From NCBI GenBank assembly GCA_017522685.1, contig JAFWYN010000010.1, positions 1-20,703 on the forward strand: a stretch of 20,703 nucleotides of DNA, written 5' to 3'. The notes under the pieces are model-generated. The model worked only from the letters and a program-made list of their open reading frames with translations. It was not told the DNA's origin and did no database searches. The stretch's first letter is position 1. Every line of letters starts with the position of its first letter. A program made the translations under genes and the position numbers. The stretch comes from Lachnospiraceae bacterium. Its GTDB lineage: Bacteria; Bacillota_A; Clostridia; Lachnospirales; Lachnospiraceae. Of the stretch, positions 5,650 to 14,414 are shown one piece after another.

Positions 5650-8565
5650 ATGTCCACTAGACAAGAAGAACACGATACATATATCATACCGCCAAATTTT
5701 ATAGAAACCGGAACCCTGTTTGGCGGAACCATAAAAATCCGGAATGCCCTGGAAGCCCTGGTACTTACCCTGTTAATCGGGATACCGGTTTTCCATCTGC
5801 CATTCCCACTGACTACCAATATCATTATTGCCTGCCTGACCGTACTTCCGGCAGCACTGCTTGCACTCATCGGCATTGACGGGGACAGCCTGGGTTCCTT
5901 TATACTTCATTTTATCCGTTTTTTAAAGAACCGGCGTATGCTTGGAACCCCGGAAGGTGAGTATGTATCTGCCACCCCACAGAAAACCAGAGCAGACAAA
6001 CAACGAAAAAAGCACAAACCTCCAAAAGAGGATTTCGCAGAAGAATTTGGTCAAAGAGAACGGACAAAGAAAGGAACCGGCCCTAAAGAATCAGACACCG
6101 TACCTTTAAACCCTGTTGCCGCATATCTTCCCTTCCGGAAGGTGGAACAGGGTATTCTTTATACCAAAGACCACCGGTATGTGAAGATTGTGGAGGTACT
6201 GCCCATTAACTTTTTACTGAGAAGTGCAAGGGAACAGCGGAATATTATTTATTCCTTTGTCAGTTACCTGAAGATAAGCCCGGTCAAACTGCAGTTCAAG
6301 GTTCTGACCAAGCGGGCGGATATCAACAAGCATCTGACTACCTTGCAGGAGGAAATGGGGCAGGAAACAAACGAGAAATGCCTTGCCCTGCATAAAGATT
6401 ATGAGAAGTTGATTAAACGCCTTGGTTCCAAAGAAGCCACCACCAGACGTTTTTTTCTCATCTTTGAATATGAACCACTGACAGCCAACCGTAATTCAGA
6501 TGAAAAGGATGCCATTGCTACCCTGAATACCGCGGTCCGGACTGCGGCCACCTATCTGCAACAGTGCGGAAATGAGATTGTCCAGGCCGATGATGAAAAT
6601 GAAATGGTCCTGGAGCTCTTCTATCATCTGTTAAACCGGCACACCAGTTCCCATAAGCCATTTGGTACCCATGTAAGTGAAGTTATGACACAGTATATAA
6701 ATGCCGGACGAAGGGACGAGCTCTATACCATTCCGGCTGCAGAATTTGTAGCCCCCAAGTATATGGACTTTACACACGGAAACTATGTACGGATGGACGG
6801 AGTATACCACAGTTATCTCTTAATTCCTTCCAGCGGTTATCGCACACAGGTCTATGCAGGATGGCTTTCCCTTCTGGTAAACGCCGGGGAAGGAATCGAC
6901 GTGGACCTCTTTTTTGAAAAGCAGCCCAAAGACCGTATCCAGCAAAAGTTAGGTCAACAGCTGCGTATTAACCGTTCCAAATTAAAGGATGCCTCTGATA
7001 CCAATACGGACTATGACGATCTGGACAGTGCCATCCGTTCCGGATACTTCTTAAAAAACGGGCTGGCAGCCAATGAGGACTTTTACTATATGAGTGTCCT
7101 GATTACCGTAACCGCTGACACTCTGGAGGAGCTGGAATGGCGAACCAAGGAAATGCAGAAGCTATTGCTTTCTCAGGATATGGAAGCAGTTTCCTGTCAT
7201 TTCCGGGAAGAGCAGGCACTACTCTCTGCTCTACCTCTGGTTCATCTCGACACCGGGCTTTATAAACGTTCCCGCAGGAATGTGCTTACTACCGGCGTTG
7301 CAAGCTGTTATCCTTTTACTTCCTACGAAATGTGTGACGACAACGGAATCTTACTTGGTGTCAACAAACACAATAACTCCCTTGTCATTGTGGACATCTT
7401 TAATTCCAGGACTTACAAAAATGCCAATATAGCAATCCTTGGTACATCCGGTGCCGGCAAAACCTTTACCATGCAGCTCATGGCACTGCGTATGCGGAGA
7501 AAGAATATACAGATATTTATCATTGCTCCCTTAAAGGGACATGAATTTCACCGGGCATGCAACAATATCGGCGGTGAATTTATCCAGATTTCCCCGGCAT
7601 CCAAAAACTGTATTAATATTATGGAAATCCGCAAGGCTGACCACTCCGTCACAGACCTGATTGACGGTCCCAAGTCAGACCATTCGGAACTGGCCGCGAA
7701 AATCCAGCGTCTGCATATATTCTTTTCACTGCTCATACCGGATATGAGCCATGAAGAAAAACAGCTTTTGGATGAAGCCCTGATACAGACCTATAACCAA
7801 AAAGGCATTACCCACCATAATGAAAGCCTTGTTTCACCGGACCATCCTGATCATTACCGGAAAATGCCGGTACTGGAGGATGTGTACAACATCCTGACAG
7901 ACAACCCGGAAACCAAAAGACTTGCCAATATCATGAATCGTCTGGTACACGGCTCTGCCGCAACCTTTAACCAGCAGACCAACGTAAATCTGGATAATAA
8001 ATATACGGTGCTTGATATTTCCGAACTGACCGGCGACCTGCTTACGGTAGGAATGTTTGTGGTACTGGATTATGTCTGGGATAAGGCAAAGGAAGACCGT
8101 ACCGTGGAAAAAGCCATTTTCTTAGACGAGATATGGCATCTGATCGGGGCCTCCTCTAATCGTCTCGCGGCAGAGTTTGTTTTAGAGATCTTTAAGATCA
8201 TCCGTGGGTATGGTGGTTCTGCCATCTGTGCCACACAGGACCTGAACGACTTCTTTTCTCTGGATGATGGCAAGTACGGGAAGGGAATTATCAATAATGC
8301 GAAAACCAAGATTATCTTAAATTTGGAGGATGAGGAAGCAACGCGGGTTCAGTCCGTTTTACATCTGTCTGAGGCAGAAACTATGGCAATTACCCATTTT
8401 GAACGCGGTAACGGCTTGCTCTCTACCAACAACAATCATGTAACTCTGGAATTTAAGGCGTCTGAGCTGGAAAAGGAACTGATTACCACAGACCGTCAGG
8501 AACTGAAAAACCTGCTTGCCAAAGAACGGCTCCGCCAGACCATGCGGAAAACTATCAATATGTAA
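5650..8565 (+). CDS. virB4: VirB4-family conjugation ATPase with PrgI-like N-terminal membrane region
   Basis: 971 residues, ribosome site TGGAGG upstream. Residues 1-25 are polar (YIIPPNFIETGTLFGGTIK) and two membrane spans follow (about 30-48 and 53-72). This matches PrgI/VirB3-type proteins, so VirB3 and VirB4 appear fused. Residues about 150-560 correspond to the VirB4 N-terminal domain. The ATPase core has Walker A GTSGAGKT at 598-605, Walker B AIFLDEIWHLIG around 822-833 (D826, E827), and the ATQDLNDFF segment around 864-872 typical of the family. VirB4 powers assembly and substrate transfer at the inner membrane base of the secretion channel. Length is normal for the fused form. The gene's last 25 codons are duplicated downstream (see 8489-8907). 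The family call is certain. Confidence 0.95.
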   Translation: MSTRQEEHDTYIIPPNFIETGTLFGGTIKIRNALEALVLTLLIGIPVFHLPFPLTTNIIIACLTVLPAALLALIGIDGDSLGSFILHFIRFLKNRRMLGTPEGEYVSATPQKTRADKQRKKHKPPKEDFAEEFGQRERTKKGTGPKESDTVPLNPVAAYLPFRKVEQGILYTKDHRYVKIVEVLPINFLLRSAREQRNIIYSFVSYLKISPVKLQFKVLTKRADINKHLTTLQEEMGQETNEKCLALHKDYEKLIKRLGSKEATTRRFFLIFEYEPLTANRNSDEKDAIATLNTAVRTAATYLQQCGNEIVQADDENEMVLELFYHLLNRHTSSHKPFGTHVSEVMTQYINAGRRDELYTIPAAEFVAPKYMDFTHGNYVRMDGVYHSYLLIPSSGYRTQVYAGWLSLLVNAGEGIDVDLFFEKQPKDRIQQKLGQQLRINRSKLKDASDTNTDYDDLDSAIRSGYFLKNGLAANEDFYYMSVLITVTADTLEELEWRTKEMQKLLLSQDMEAVSCHFREEQALLSALPLVHLDTGLYKRSRRNVLTTGVASCYPFTSYEMCDDNGILLGVNKHNNSLVIVDIFNSRTYKNANIAILGTSGAGKTFTMQLMALRMRRKNIQIFIIAPLKGHEFHRACNNIGGEFIQISPASKNCINIMEIRKADHSVTDLIDGPKSDHSELAAKIQRLHIFFSLLIPDMSHEEKQLLDEALIQTYNQKGITHHNESLVSPDHPDHYRKMPVLEDVYNILTDNPETKRLANIMNRLVHGSAATFNQQTNVNLDNKYTVLDISELTGDLLTVGMFVVLDYVWDKAKEDRTVEKAIFLDEIWHLIGASSNRLAAEFVLEIFKIIRGYGGSAICATQDLNDFFSLDDGKYGKGIINNAKTKIILNLEDEEATRVQSVLHLSEAETMAITHFERGNGLLSTNNNHVTLEFKASELEKELITTDRQELKNLLAKERLRQTMRKTINM

Positions 8566-8907
8566 GATTTACAACTATCAATATGTAAGGTTTACATATT
8601 TACTGTGTTGAAATAGTGCTTTTATGCATCACTTTTTCCACTACGCAGACCGTCAAGAACTCCGTCAGAACGTGCCGAAACCATCAATATGTAAGATTTA
8701 TACATTTAAATTGTAGAAATAGTGCTTTTATATATCACTTTTTCGCTACGCAGACCGTCAGAAACTGAAAAACCTGCTCACCGAAGAACGGATCCGCCAG
8801 AATATGCAGATAACTATCAATATGTAAGGTTTACAACTATCAATATGTAATCTTTACATATTTAATACGTAGAAAGAGTGCTGTTATGTATCACTTTTTC
8901 CACTACG
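8489..8907 (+). repeat. Three tandem copies of the virB4 3' end plus its downstream hairpin
   Basis: Units begin with CAGACCGTCA and end with CTACG: unit 1 at 8489-8645, unit 2 at 8646-8750, unit 3 at 8751-8907. Units 1 and 3 are both 157 bases; unit 2 has lost about 52 bases in two internal deletions. Unit 1 encodes the real VirB4 C-terminus (DRQELKNLLAKERLRQTM, then RKTINM). Unit 3 still reads in an equivalent frame as DRQKLKNLLTEERIRQNM, then QITINM and stop, with no start codon of its own. The unit 2 frame is broken. Each unit ends in a stem with loop around AGTGC...ATCACT; in unit 3 it extends to TACGTAG/CTACGTA. The 391-base gap between virB4 and the next gene is almost wholly explained by this array. 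Confidence 0.85.
8551..8857. repeat. Five copies of a 22-bp element (ACTATCAATATGTAAG...), two forming palindromes
   Basis: ACTATCAATATGTAAGRTTTAC or a close variant occurs at 8551-8572, 8574-8595, about 8681-8702, 8813-8834 and 8836-8857, paired at 23-bp spacing in units 1 and 3. In the second copy of each pair it runs into CATAT, making perfect 8-bp arms ATATGTAA/TTACATAT around three bases. Iteron-like spacing suggests a protein-binding array, but part of the repetition simply follows from the larger duplication. Confidence 0.7.
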
Positions 8908-8956
8908 TAATCGTTAAGTATTCTATACGTAAAACTACTTTTTAAAGGAGGCTTAT

Positions 8957-9496
8957 ATGCTTCATACAAACCAAGAACATAAAACACACCTGAATGAGAT
9001 ATTAAAATTAGTATCCACCTATAAGGTTCTTTCCCAAAAGCAGCTGATAAAATGGTTTCCGGAGTTACCGGAGAAAAAGACACTGTCCTTGATACAGCAG
9101 TTGCAAAGAAAAGGCAGGCTCTTTTGTCTATTCGAAAATGAGTATGTCAGCTGCATAAAGGACTACTCTCCGGATTTTTCTCTCATAGCAGCCTTTTGGT
9201 TGTTACTGGATTTCCAGCCTCACGTGATTTATCACACTGCCAGTGATTTTCCGGTAACCTTAACCTTTTATACCAAAACCGATGGCTTTCATGTCATCCA
9301 TGTTCCATACGGAAAGGAACTGCTCATAAATCATGCCATGGGAGACTATGCAGATGACGACTTGACCAACTTAGTCATCGTTGAAAACATCTCGCAGATA
9401 TCTTCATTAACCATTCCGGGTGTCGGTGCTTACTGTACCGTATCCCCGGATGGTCAGGTACAATATTATCAAAAACAAGGAGTAACCATAACCTGA
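8957..9496 (+). CDS. Small winged-helix protein of conjugative elements (DUF5697-like)
   Basis: 179 residues, AAAGGAGG ribosome site seven bases upstream. Residues 10-65 look like a winged helix: HLNEILKLVSTYKVLSQKQL, IKWFPELPEKKTLSLIQQLQ, then the wing RKGRLFCLFENEYVS. Residues 75-179 form a mixed alpha/beta domain (LIAAFWLLLDFQ, a strand pair VTLTFYTKTDGFHVIHVPY, then LTNLVIVENISQ), somewhat like nuclease-fold tails but without an obvious catalytic set. The stop TGA overlaps the next ATG by one base, so it is translationally coupled to the RusA-like gene. I recall this family as DUF5697 in Clostridia elements, with no known function. Role in DNA processing is inferred from neighbours only. 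Confidence 0.55.
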   Translation: MLHTNQEHKTHLNEILKLVSTYKVLSQKQLIKWFPELPEKKTLSLIQQLQRKGRLFCLFENEYVSCIKDYSPDFSLIAAFWLLLDFQPHVIYHTASDFPVTLTFYTKTDGFHVIHVPYGKELLINHAMGDYADDDLTNLVIVENISQISSLTIPGVGAYCTVSPDGQVQYYQKQGVTIT

Positions 9497-10158
9497 TGGA
9501 CCGATATACCTTACGCACCCGCCTGGAACGGATCGAGGCGGATATACCAAAGCTTACCAATACGGTAAGTGCCATGAAAGCCACCAATATAGAAACCTAT
9601 GGAAAAAATTACGAAGCCCTTAGCCTGGAAGCTTCCCTGCGTGCAGAACGTATAGCCTGTTCCCTGCGCAATCTGATTTTTTCTGCAAACCTGGTGGCAA
9701 AACCCATTCTTTTAGAACAGGCTGCCCAGGTACAGGGCATTACCATTCACCATACCTCACAGATGGTAGAGATTACCCTACCAGGACTCATGCCCAAACG
9801 TACCAAACGTATCAACACTACCTACCTGACTGACCCTCTGTATGCAAGTATGGAACATTATGCAAGACTTCATGTGCTGCCCCACTTTCAGGAATGCGTG
9901 GTTTGCTTTACCCATGTATTTGACCGTGCCCTGTCCCTGAAGCGCATCCATGATTACGACAATCTGGAATGCAAGCAGCTGCTGGATACCGTATCCGGTT
10001 TCCTTTTAACCGACGATGGCAGCCTTTTCTGCGATGCCTACCATACTACCAGCTTAGGCCAGTCTGATTACACCATCCTTACCATCATGGAAAAAGACGC
10101 CTTTCCAGAGTGGCTGAAAAAGCAGGATAAGACGGAAAAAGAGATGTCCAATTTTTAA
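9496..10158 (+). CDS. RusA-like Holliday-junction resolvase domain protein (DUF6100-like)
   Basis: 220 residues, start codon overlapping the stop before it. Residues 1-75 are helical (a likely coiled coil or dimer arm). From about residue 90 the order of elements follows RusA: MVEITLPGLMPKRTKR (first strand and basic loop), TYLTDPLYASMEHYA, a strand FQECVVCFTHVF, then HDYDNLECKQLLDTVSGFLL, TDDGSLFCDAY and a last strand DYTILTIM. The acidic residues D153, D155 (with N156), D164, D173 and D174 and the lysine K160 fit the D-x-D-N...K...D...DD pattern of RusA, with one extra residue between N and K. RusA is a dimeric, metal-dependent nuclease that cuts four-way DNA junctions. I recall the family as DUF6100. 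The fold call is from pattern only; activity is inferred. Confidence 0.6.
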   Translation: MDRYTLRTRLERIEADIPKLTNTVSAMKATNIETYGKNYEALSLEASLRAERIACSLRNLIFSANLVAKPILLEQAAQVQGITIHHTSQMVEITLPGLMPKRTKRINTTYLTDPLYASMEHYARLHVLPHFQECVVCFTHVFDRALSLKRIHDYDNLECKQLLDTVSGFLLTDDGSLFCDAYHTTSLGQSDYTILTIMEKDAFPEWLKKQDKTEKEMSNF

Positions 10159-10185
10159 AGGATTTTCCTGAAATAAATTGGACAT
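10144..10185. repeat. Nested inverted repeat over the stop codon of the RusA-like gene
   Basis: ATGTCCAATTT (10144-10154) and AAATTGGACAT (10175-10185) are perfect 11-bp arms, with a second small hairpin AGGA/TCCT (10159-10169) in the loop. The first arm overlaps the last codons and stop of the gene. No T-run follows, so it is not a classical terminator. It could protect the mRNA end or be a structured DNA target. Confidence 0.6.
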
Positions 10186-10282
10186 TCCTTAACCAGCGGA
10201 AACTGCCCTGAATATGGGCATTTCATCCACTACTTCAGCAAAGGATTTTACCTGAGTTTCAGTCGGGTATGGTAAAAAACAC

Positions 10283-11422
10283 ATGGAGACTACTACTTTG
10301 AATCTTTCCAACAGCGCATACCGCATACTAACCTTAATTGCCCTGTCCGGAGAGTGCAGTCCTGATGCAATATCCCATCTTGGCATAAAACCTGCTTACT
10401 GCACCAAACTGATCACCGGGCTAAAAGAAAACAACTACATAAAGACCCACTACAAGGACCGGCTCAGAGGATACCGTCTAACAAACAGAGGAAAAAAGCT
10501 TCTGCTTAGGACCAATCCTGACCGCTTTTCCTTTTATCTGAAAGGTAATTCCGATACCAACAAACCACGAAGTGACTATACCAGAAGGCTCCGCCTTCAT
10601 CACGCATCCCGCGTATATGCCATGCTGATGAACAGTGACATCTCATTATATCGGGACCTAAAGCTTCCACTCTTCCGAAAAGGAGACAGCGAAGCACACG
10701 TCCTGTCCCTTCCGGCATTTTACCACTCCAGGGAAATCAAGGAACTTGGCAGCGAAACCATCAAAATAAATAATTCCAGGATTTTAGGTGTCCTGTTAAC
10801 TTCAAACGCTATCTATCCGGTCTTTTATACCGAGAATACCCTGATGAAATGGGAGTACCGGACCGAGATACGGCTAAAAGCATTCCTAAGGCATCACATG
10901 CGAAGCGGCGTTCTTTCCGGTTCCCATATCCTGCCCGGATATCATCCGGATACACCGGTAAAAGCCCTGATAATCGGGTCAGACATGGACACCAGTGTGA
11001 AACTGATGGAAAGTACCGGTGGATACCAGAAAAGTTATTTCTATCTGGATACCAGTTTTGACCATTTTCACTATCTGCCTGCTCCCCCTGCCGGGGAATG
11101 TATCCTGAAGCTGCTTTGCAATCCTGCAGTATCGGATGAGCTAAGAAAATTATTGTTATCGGACCTGCAGCCGGTGAATCCGGATTTAGGTCTGGAACAC
11201 GACGGAACCTGGAATCAGATTCCGCTGCAGCTTGCATTTGATTTTGATATGTTGCGCCTTTCCCGGTTCCATACTGCCCTATCCTTCCATGGACTATGTG
11301 GCAGATTAATCTGTTTTGATTTTCAAAAGGCTGCTTTACAGCAGTACTTTGGAAATATGGTAACCTTGGAAACCATCGACCTGAAAAAATTTGAAAGGAG
11401 ATTTTTTACAGATGAACACTGA
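10283..11422 (+). CDS. Large winged-helix protein, possibly replication-relaxation-like
   Basis: 379 residues; the ATG at 10283 has no strong ribosome site. The 124 bases upstream contain only short hairpins. Residues 5-75 are a clear winged helix: NSAYRILTLIALSGECSPDA, KPAYCTKLITGLKENNYIKT, then RLRGYRLTNRGKKLL as wing and last helix. Residues 95-260 (YTRRLRLHHASRVYAMLMNS; RILGVLLTSNAIYPVFYTEN; VKALIIGSDMDTSVKLM) read as an alpha/beta domain. A winged helix plus nuclease-fold-like domain is the arrangement of the replication-relaxation family (Pfam Replic_Relax) linked to rolling-circle and conjugative DNA processing. No catalytic tyrosine motif of a relaxase is clear. The end overlaps the coupling protein gene by 11 bases, which supports a role with the relaxosome or substrate delivery. 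Alternative: a plain transcription regulator. Confidence 0.5.
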   Translation: METTTLNLSNSAYRILTLIALSGECSPDAISHLGIKPAYCTKLITGLKENNYIKTHYKDRLRGYRLTNRGKKLLLRTNPDRFSFYLKGNSDTNKPRSDYTRRLRLHHASRVYAMLMNSDISLYRDLKLPLFRKGDSEAHVLSLPAFYHSREIKELGSETIKINNSRILGVLLTSNAIYPVFYTENTLMKWEYRTEIRLKAFLRHHMRSGVLSGSHILPGYHPDTPVKALIIGSDMDTSVKLMESTGGYQKSYFYLDTSFDHFHYLPAPPAGECILKLLCNPAVSDELRKLLLSDLQPVNPDLGLEHDGTWNQIPLQLAFDFDMLRLSRFHTALSFHGLCGRLICFDFQKAALQQYFGNMVTLETIDLKKFERRFFTDEH

Positions 11423-13361
11423 AAAGAAAAAGAAGCTGCTTTGCTTAGGTCTTATCCTGCCGGTTTTAGTATTGCTTTTCGCATATATTGGCGGATATAC
11501 AGCACAGCTTCTCCAGAACTACCAGATTTGGACATCCGCCGGAGGAACACCGGGTGATGGATCCGCACCCCATCTTCCCTCTGCCGCGTTTACTTCCTGC
11601 ATAAAAGCACTTACCATTTTCCCGTACAGTATGTATGGGATTTTTCTTTGTGTGGGGGCCGGTTTGTTTCTGTTTCTGATGATAATGCGATTGGACCTTG
11701 GCAGCAAGGGAACCTATGATAAGGAACGGAATCTGACCTATTCCAATAAGGGGACTTATGGAACCAGCGGATTCATGACCGATGAGGAAATGCATGACAT
11801 TTTGGAGTTGGTTCCCAATATCGCCCACAACCGTGGCGTGATTCTTGGGAAGCTCCACGGAAAAGCGGTATGTCTTCCGGAACACACCCGTATGAACCGC
11901 AATGTTGCTGTCTTTGGTGCCAGCGGAAGCATGAAGAGCCGCGCCTATGCGAGGAACGTAGTCTTTCAATGTGTTACCCGTGGGGAAAGCCTGATTATCA
12001 CGGATCCCAAATCCGAACTGTATGCAGATTTGTGCCTTTACCTTCAGAGTAACGGTTATCTGGTCCGGGTATTTAACCTGATCAATCCGGAAAACTCAGC
12101 CAGCTGGAACTGCCTCGCCGAAGTGGAGGGTCAGGAAATTCTCTCCCAGCTTTTTTGCGACGTTATTATGAAAAATACCGGTTCTGCGAAAGGGGACCAT
12201 TTCTGGGACAACGCGGAGATGAATCTGTTAAAGGCCCTTGTACTATACGTAGACCAGGGATTTCCACCGGAAGGCAGAAACATCGGTCAGGTATATAAGC
12301 TTCTTACCCTTTGTACGGAAAAGGAACTGAACAGCCTCTTTGACATACTGCCTATCAGTCATCCTGCCAAAGCACCTTACAATATTTTTAAGCAGGCTTC
12401 CGATACCGTCCGAAGCGGCGTCATCATTGGTCTGGGCACCAGACTGCAGGTATTCCAGAATAAACTGATTCGCCAGATTACCAGCTATGATGAAATCAAC
12501 CTGACACAGCCGGGGAAAGAAAAATGTGCCTACTTCTGTATTACTTCAGACCAGGACTCCACCTTTGACTTTCTCTCTTCCCTGTTTATGTCTTTTGTAT
12601 TTATCAAGCTGGTCCGATATGCTGACCGGTATGGGGAAGATGGACGACTACCGATACCGGTTCATATCCTGGCAGATGAACTTGCCAACGGAGGATGCAC
12701 CATAGCAGATCTCACCAAAAAGATCAGTACCATCCGATCCCGTGACCTGAGCATCAGCTGCATTTTCCAGAACCTGCCCCAGATGCAGAACCGGTATCCC
12801 CAGAACCAATGGCAGGAAATTATCGGTAACTGTGATACCCAGCTTTTCTTAGGATGCACCGACGAACTGACCGCCAAATTTATCAGTGAACGCGCCGGCA
12901 CCGTCAGCGTAGCAGTGTCCAGCAAATCCAAACAGCTACACACACTGCGTGTCACCGATTTTACACCGGGTTTCCGAGAAACCCATTCCATTGGAAAGCG
13001 TCAGCTCATGACTCCAGACGAAGTACTTCGCCTTCCCCTTGACCAGGCGCTTATTATACTGCGGGGACAGAAGATACTAAAGGTGGAAAAATACGATTTC
13101 ACCCTACACCCGGAAAGCGGCAAGCTGCAAAAATGCCGGGCAAGTGAGCATGTTCCTGATTGGCAGCAAAGCTCTGCTTCAGAAGAACTGGACAATGCTT
13201 ATCTTATAAGCCTTAAATCAAAAGGAAGATACTCCAGAGAACCCACAAAACCCGCAGGGGAACCTCAGAGCACGGAGTCTCCCACAAAATCACAGTCACC
13301 ACTCCAGTCGGAACCGGAATATAAGATTGTGATGACCGACAAACAATCCATTATGTCGTAA
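11412..13361 (+). CDS. virD4: VirD4/TraG-type conjugative coupling protein
   Basis: 649 residues from the ATG at 11412, with AAAGGAG upstream inside the end of the previous gene. Two membrane spans (about 7-27 and 66-87) enclose a short external loop. The Walker A motif is GASGSMKS at residues 169-176, a looser form of the usual GxxGxGKS. Walker B is ILADELAN with D422 and E423, followed by the family segments TIRSRDLSISCIFQNLPQMQ and NCDTQLFLGCTDELTAKFIS. Coupling proteins bring the relaxase-DNA complex to the secretion channel and hydrolyse ATP. The last 60 residues are a hydrophilic Ser/Pro/Glu tail. It sits downstream of virB4 and upstream of the S1-repeat gene, 30 bases away. Family call is firm. 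Confidence 0.93.
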   Translation: MNTEKKKKLLCLGLILPVLVLLFAYIGGYTAQLLQNYQIWTSAGGTPGDGSAPHLPSAAFTSCIKALTIFPYSMYGIFLCVGAGLFLFLMIMRLDLGSKGTYDKERNLTYSNKGTYGTSGFMTDEEMHDILELVPNIAHNRGVILGKLHGKAVCLPEHTRMNRNVAVFGASGSMKSRAYARNVVFQCVTRGESLIITDPKSELYADLCLYLQSNGYLVRVFNLINPENSASWNCLAEVEGQEILSQLFCDVIMKNTGSAKGDHFWDNAEMNLLKALVLYVDQGFPPEGRNIGQVYKLLTLCTEKELNSLFDILPISHPAKAPYNIFKQASDTVRSGVIIGLGTRLQVFQNKLIRQITSYDEINLTQPGKEKCAYFCITSDQDSTFDFLSSLFMSFVFIKLVRYADRYGEDGRLPIPVHILADELANGGCTIADLTKKISTIRSRDLSISCIFQNLPQMQNRYPQNQWQEIIGNCDTQLFLGCTDELTAKFISERAGTVSVAVSSKSKQLHTLRVTDFTPGFRETHSIGKRQLMTPDEVLRLPLDQALIILRGQKILKVEKYDFTLHPESGKLQKCRASEHVPDWQQSSASEELDNAYLISLKSKGRYSREPTKPAGEPQSTESPTKSQSPLQSEPEYKIVMTDKQSIMS

Positions 13362-13391
13362 CAATAATCATGAAAAAGGAGAACAACTATT

Positions 13392-14414
13392 ATGTCCACA
13401 AAGAATGTTTTAGAAGAAACAAATGAAGAATTGAATATCGACCAGCCAGAAGAACGTATAACCTCTGGAGAAAAAAGTGCATTTACAACAGAAGAACCAA
13501 GAAAACCGGCTCCTTCTTCTATTCTGACCTTAAATGCTGATATGGAAATAGAAACTCAGGAAAGTCGTGAAGATACGATCTGGCATGAACTGCAGAATGC
13601 GTACCGTACCCGAAAAGTATTAGTGGGAACTCTCGGCGGTATTGAGAAACTGGAAGGCGGAAACACCATCGCTATTGTATATTACAAAGGAATGCGCGTG
13701 GTAATCCCTCTCACGGAAATGATGATCAATCTGATCGTAGATGAAGCCCATGATTATGGGGAACTGTTCCAGCGGCAAAATAAGATTCTCGGAAATATGC
13801 TGGGATGTGAAATTGACTTTATCGTAAAGGGCCTTGATAACAGCACACGCAGTGTCGTTGCCAGTCGCAAAGATGCCATGTACAAAAAACGCCAAATCTT
13901 CTACCTGCCGGATGCCAATGGCAACTCCCGTGTTTGTGAAGACCGCGTGGTACAGGCCAGAGTCATTGCAGTCGCTGAAAAAGTAATCCGCGTAGAAATC
14001 TTTGGTGTCGAATGCTCCATTCTCGCCCGCGACCTTTCCTGGGACTGGCTAGGCGATGCCACCGAACACTTCCACGTAGGAGAACATATCCTAGTACGTA
14101 TCCTAAACATAAAGATTACTTCCCTTGAGAACATCGCTGTGAAAGCAGACGTGAAAAGTGTTACCAATAACACCAGCAAGGAAAACCTCGCCAAATGCAA
14201 AGTCCAAGGCAAATATGCCGGCACCGTTACCGACATCCATAAAGGCACTGTATTTGTCCGCCTTCATATCGGTGTCAATGCCATTGCCCATAGCTGCTAT
14301 GACGACCGCATGCCAGGCAAGAAGGATGAAGTCAGCTTCGTAGTTACCAGGATTGACGAAGAGAGGAATGTGGCGGTAGGGTTGATTTCTAGGATTATTA
14401 GGCAGAATGTTTAA
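13392..14414 (+). CDS. Multi-S1-domain (OB-fold) RNA/ssDNA-binding protein of the element
   Basis: 340 residues, AAAGGAG ribosome site before the ATG. The first 60 residues are acidic and disordered. Three S1-like OB folds follow: about 72-160 (TRKVLVGTLGGIEKLEGG to DFIVKGLDNSTRSVVASRKD), 180-255 (DRVVQARVIAVAEKVIRVEI, then the WDWLGDATEHFHVGEHILVR segment) and 270-338 (VQGKYAGTVTDIHKGTVFVR to DEERNVAVGLISR). The S1 fold binds RNA or single-stranded DNA, as in ribosomal protein S1. Similar S1-repeat proteins sit behind the coupling protein in other Firmicute conjugative elements as I recall them, with unknown role. It is the last gene of the first rightward operon; no convincing rightward terminator follows. 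Confidence 0.75.
   Translation: MSTKNVLEETNEELNIDQPEERITSGEKSAFTTEEPRKPAPSSILTLNADMEIETQESREDTIWHELQNAYRTRKVLVGTLGGIEKLEGGNTIAIVYYKGMRVVIPLTEMMINLIVDEAHDYGELFQRQNKILGNMLGCEIDFIVKGLDNSTRSVVASRKDAMYKKRQIFYLPDANGNSRVCEDRVVQARVIAVAEKVIRVEIFGVECSILARDLSWDWLGDATEHFHVGEHILVRILNIKITSLENIAVKADVKSVTNNTSKENLAKCKVQGKYAGTVTDIHKGTVFVRLHIGVNAIAHSCYDDRMPGKKDEVSFVVTRIDEERNVAVGLISRIIRQNV

Noticed and set aside
8566..8956. CRISPR array in the repeat-rich gap after virB4
   Set aside because: Repeats are few, unequal in spacing, include coding-derived sequence and have no distinct spacers; they are explained by tandem duplication of the virB4 end.
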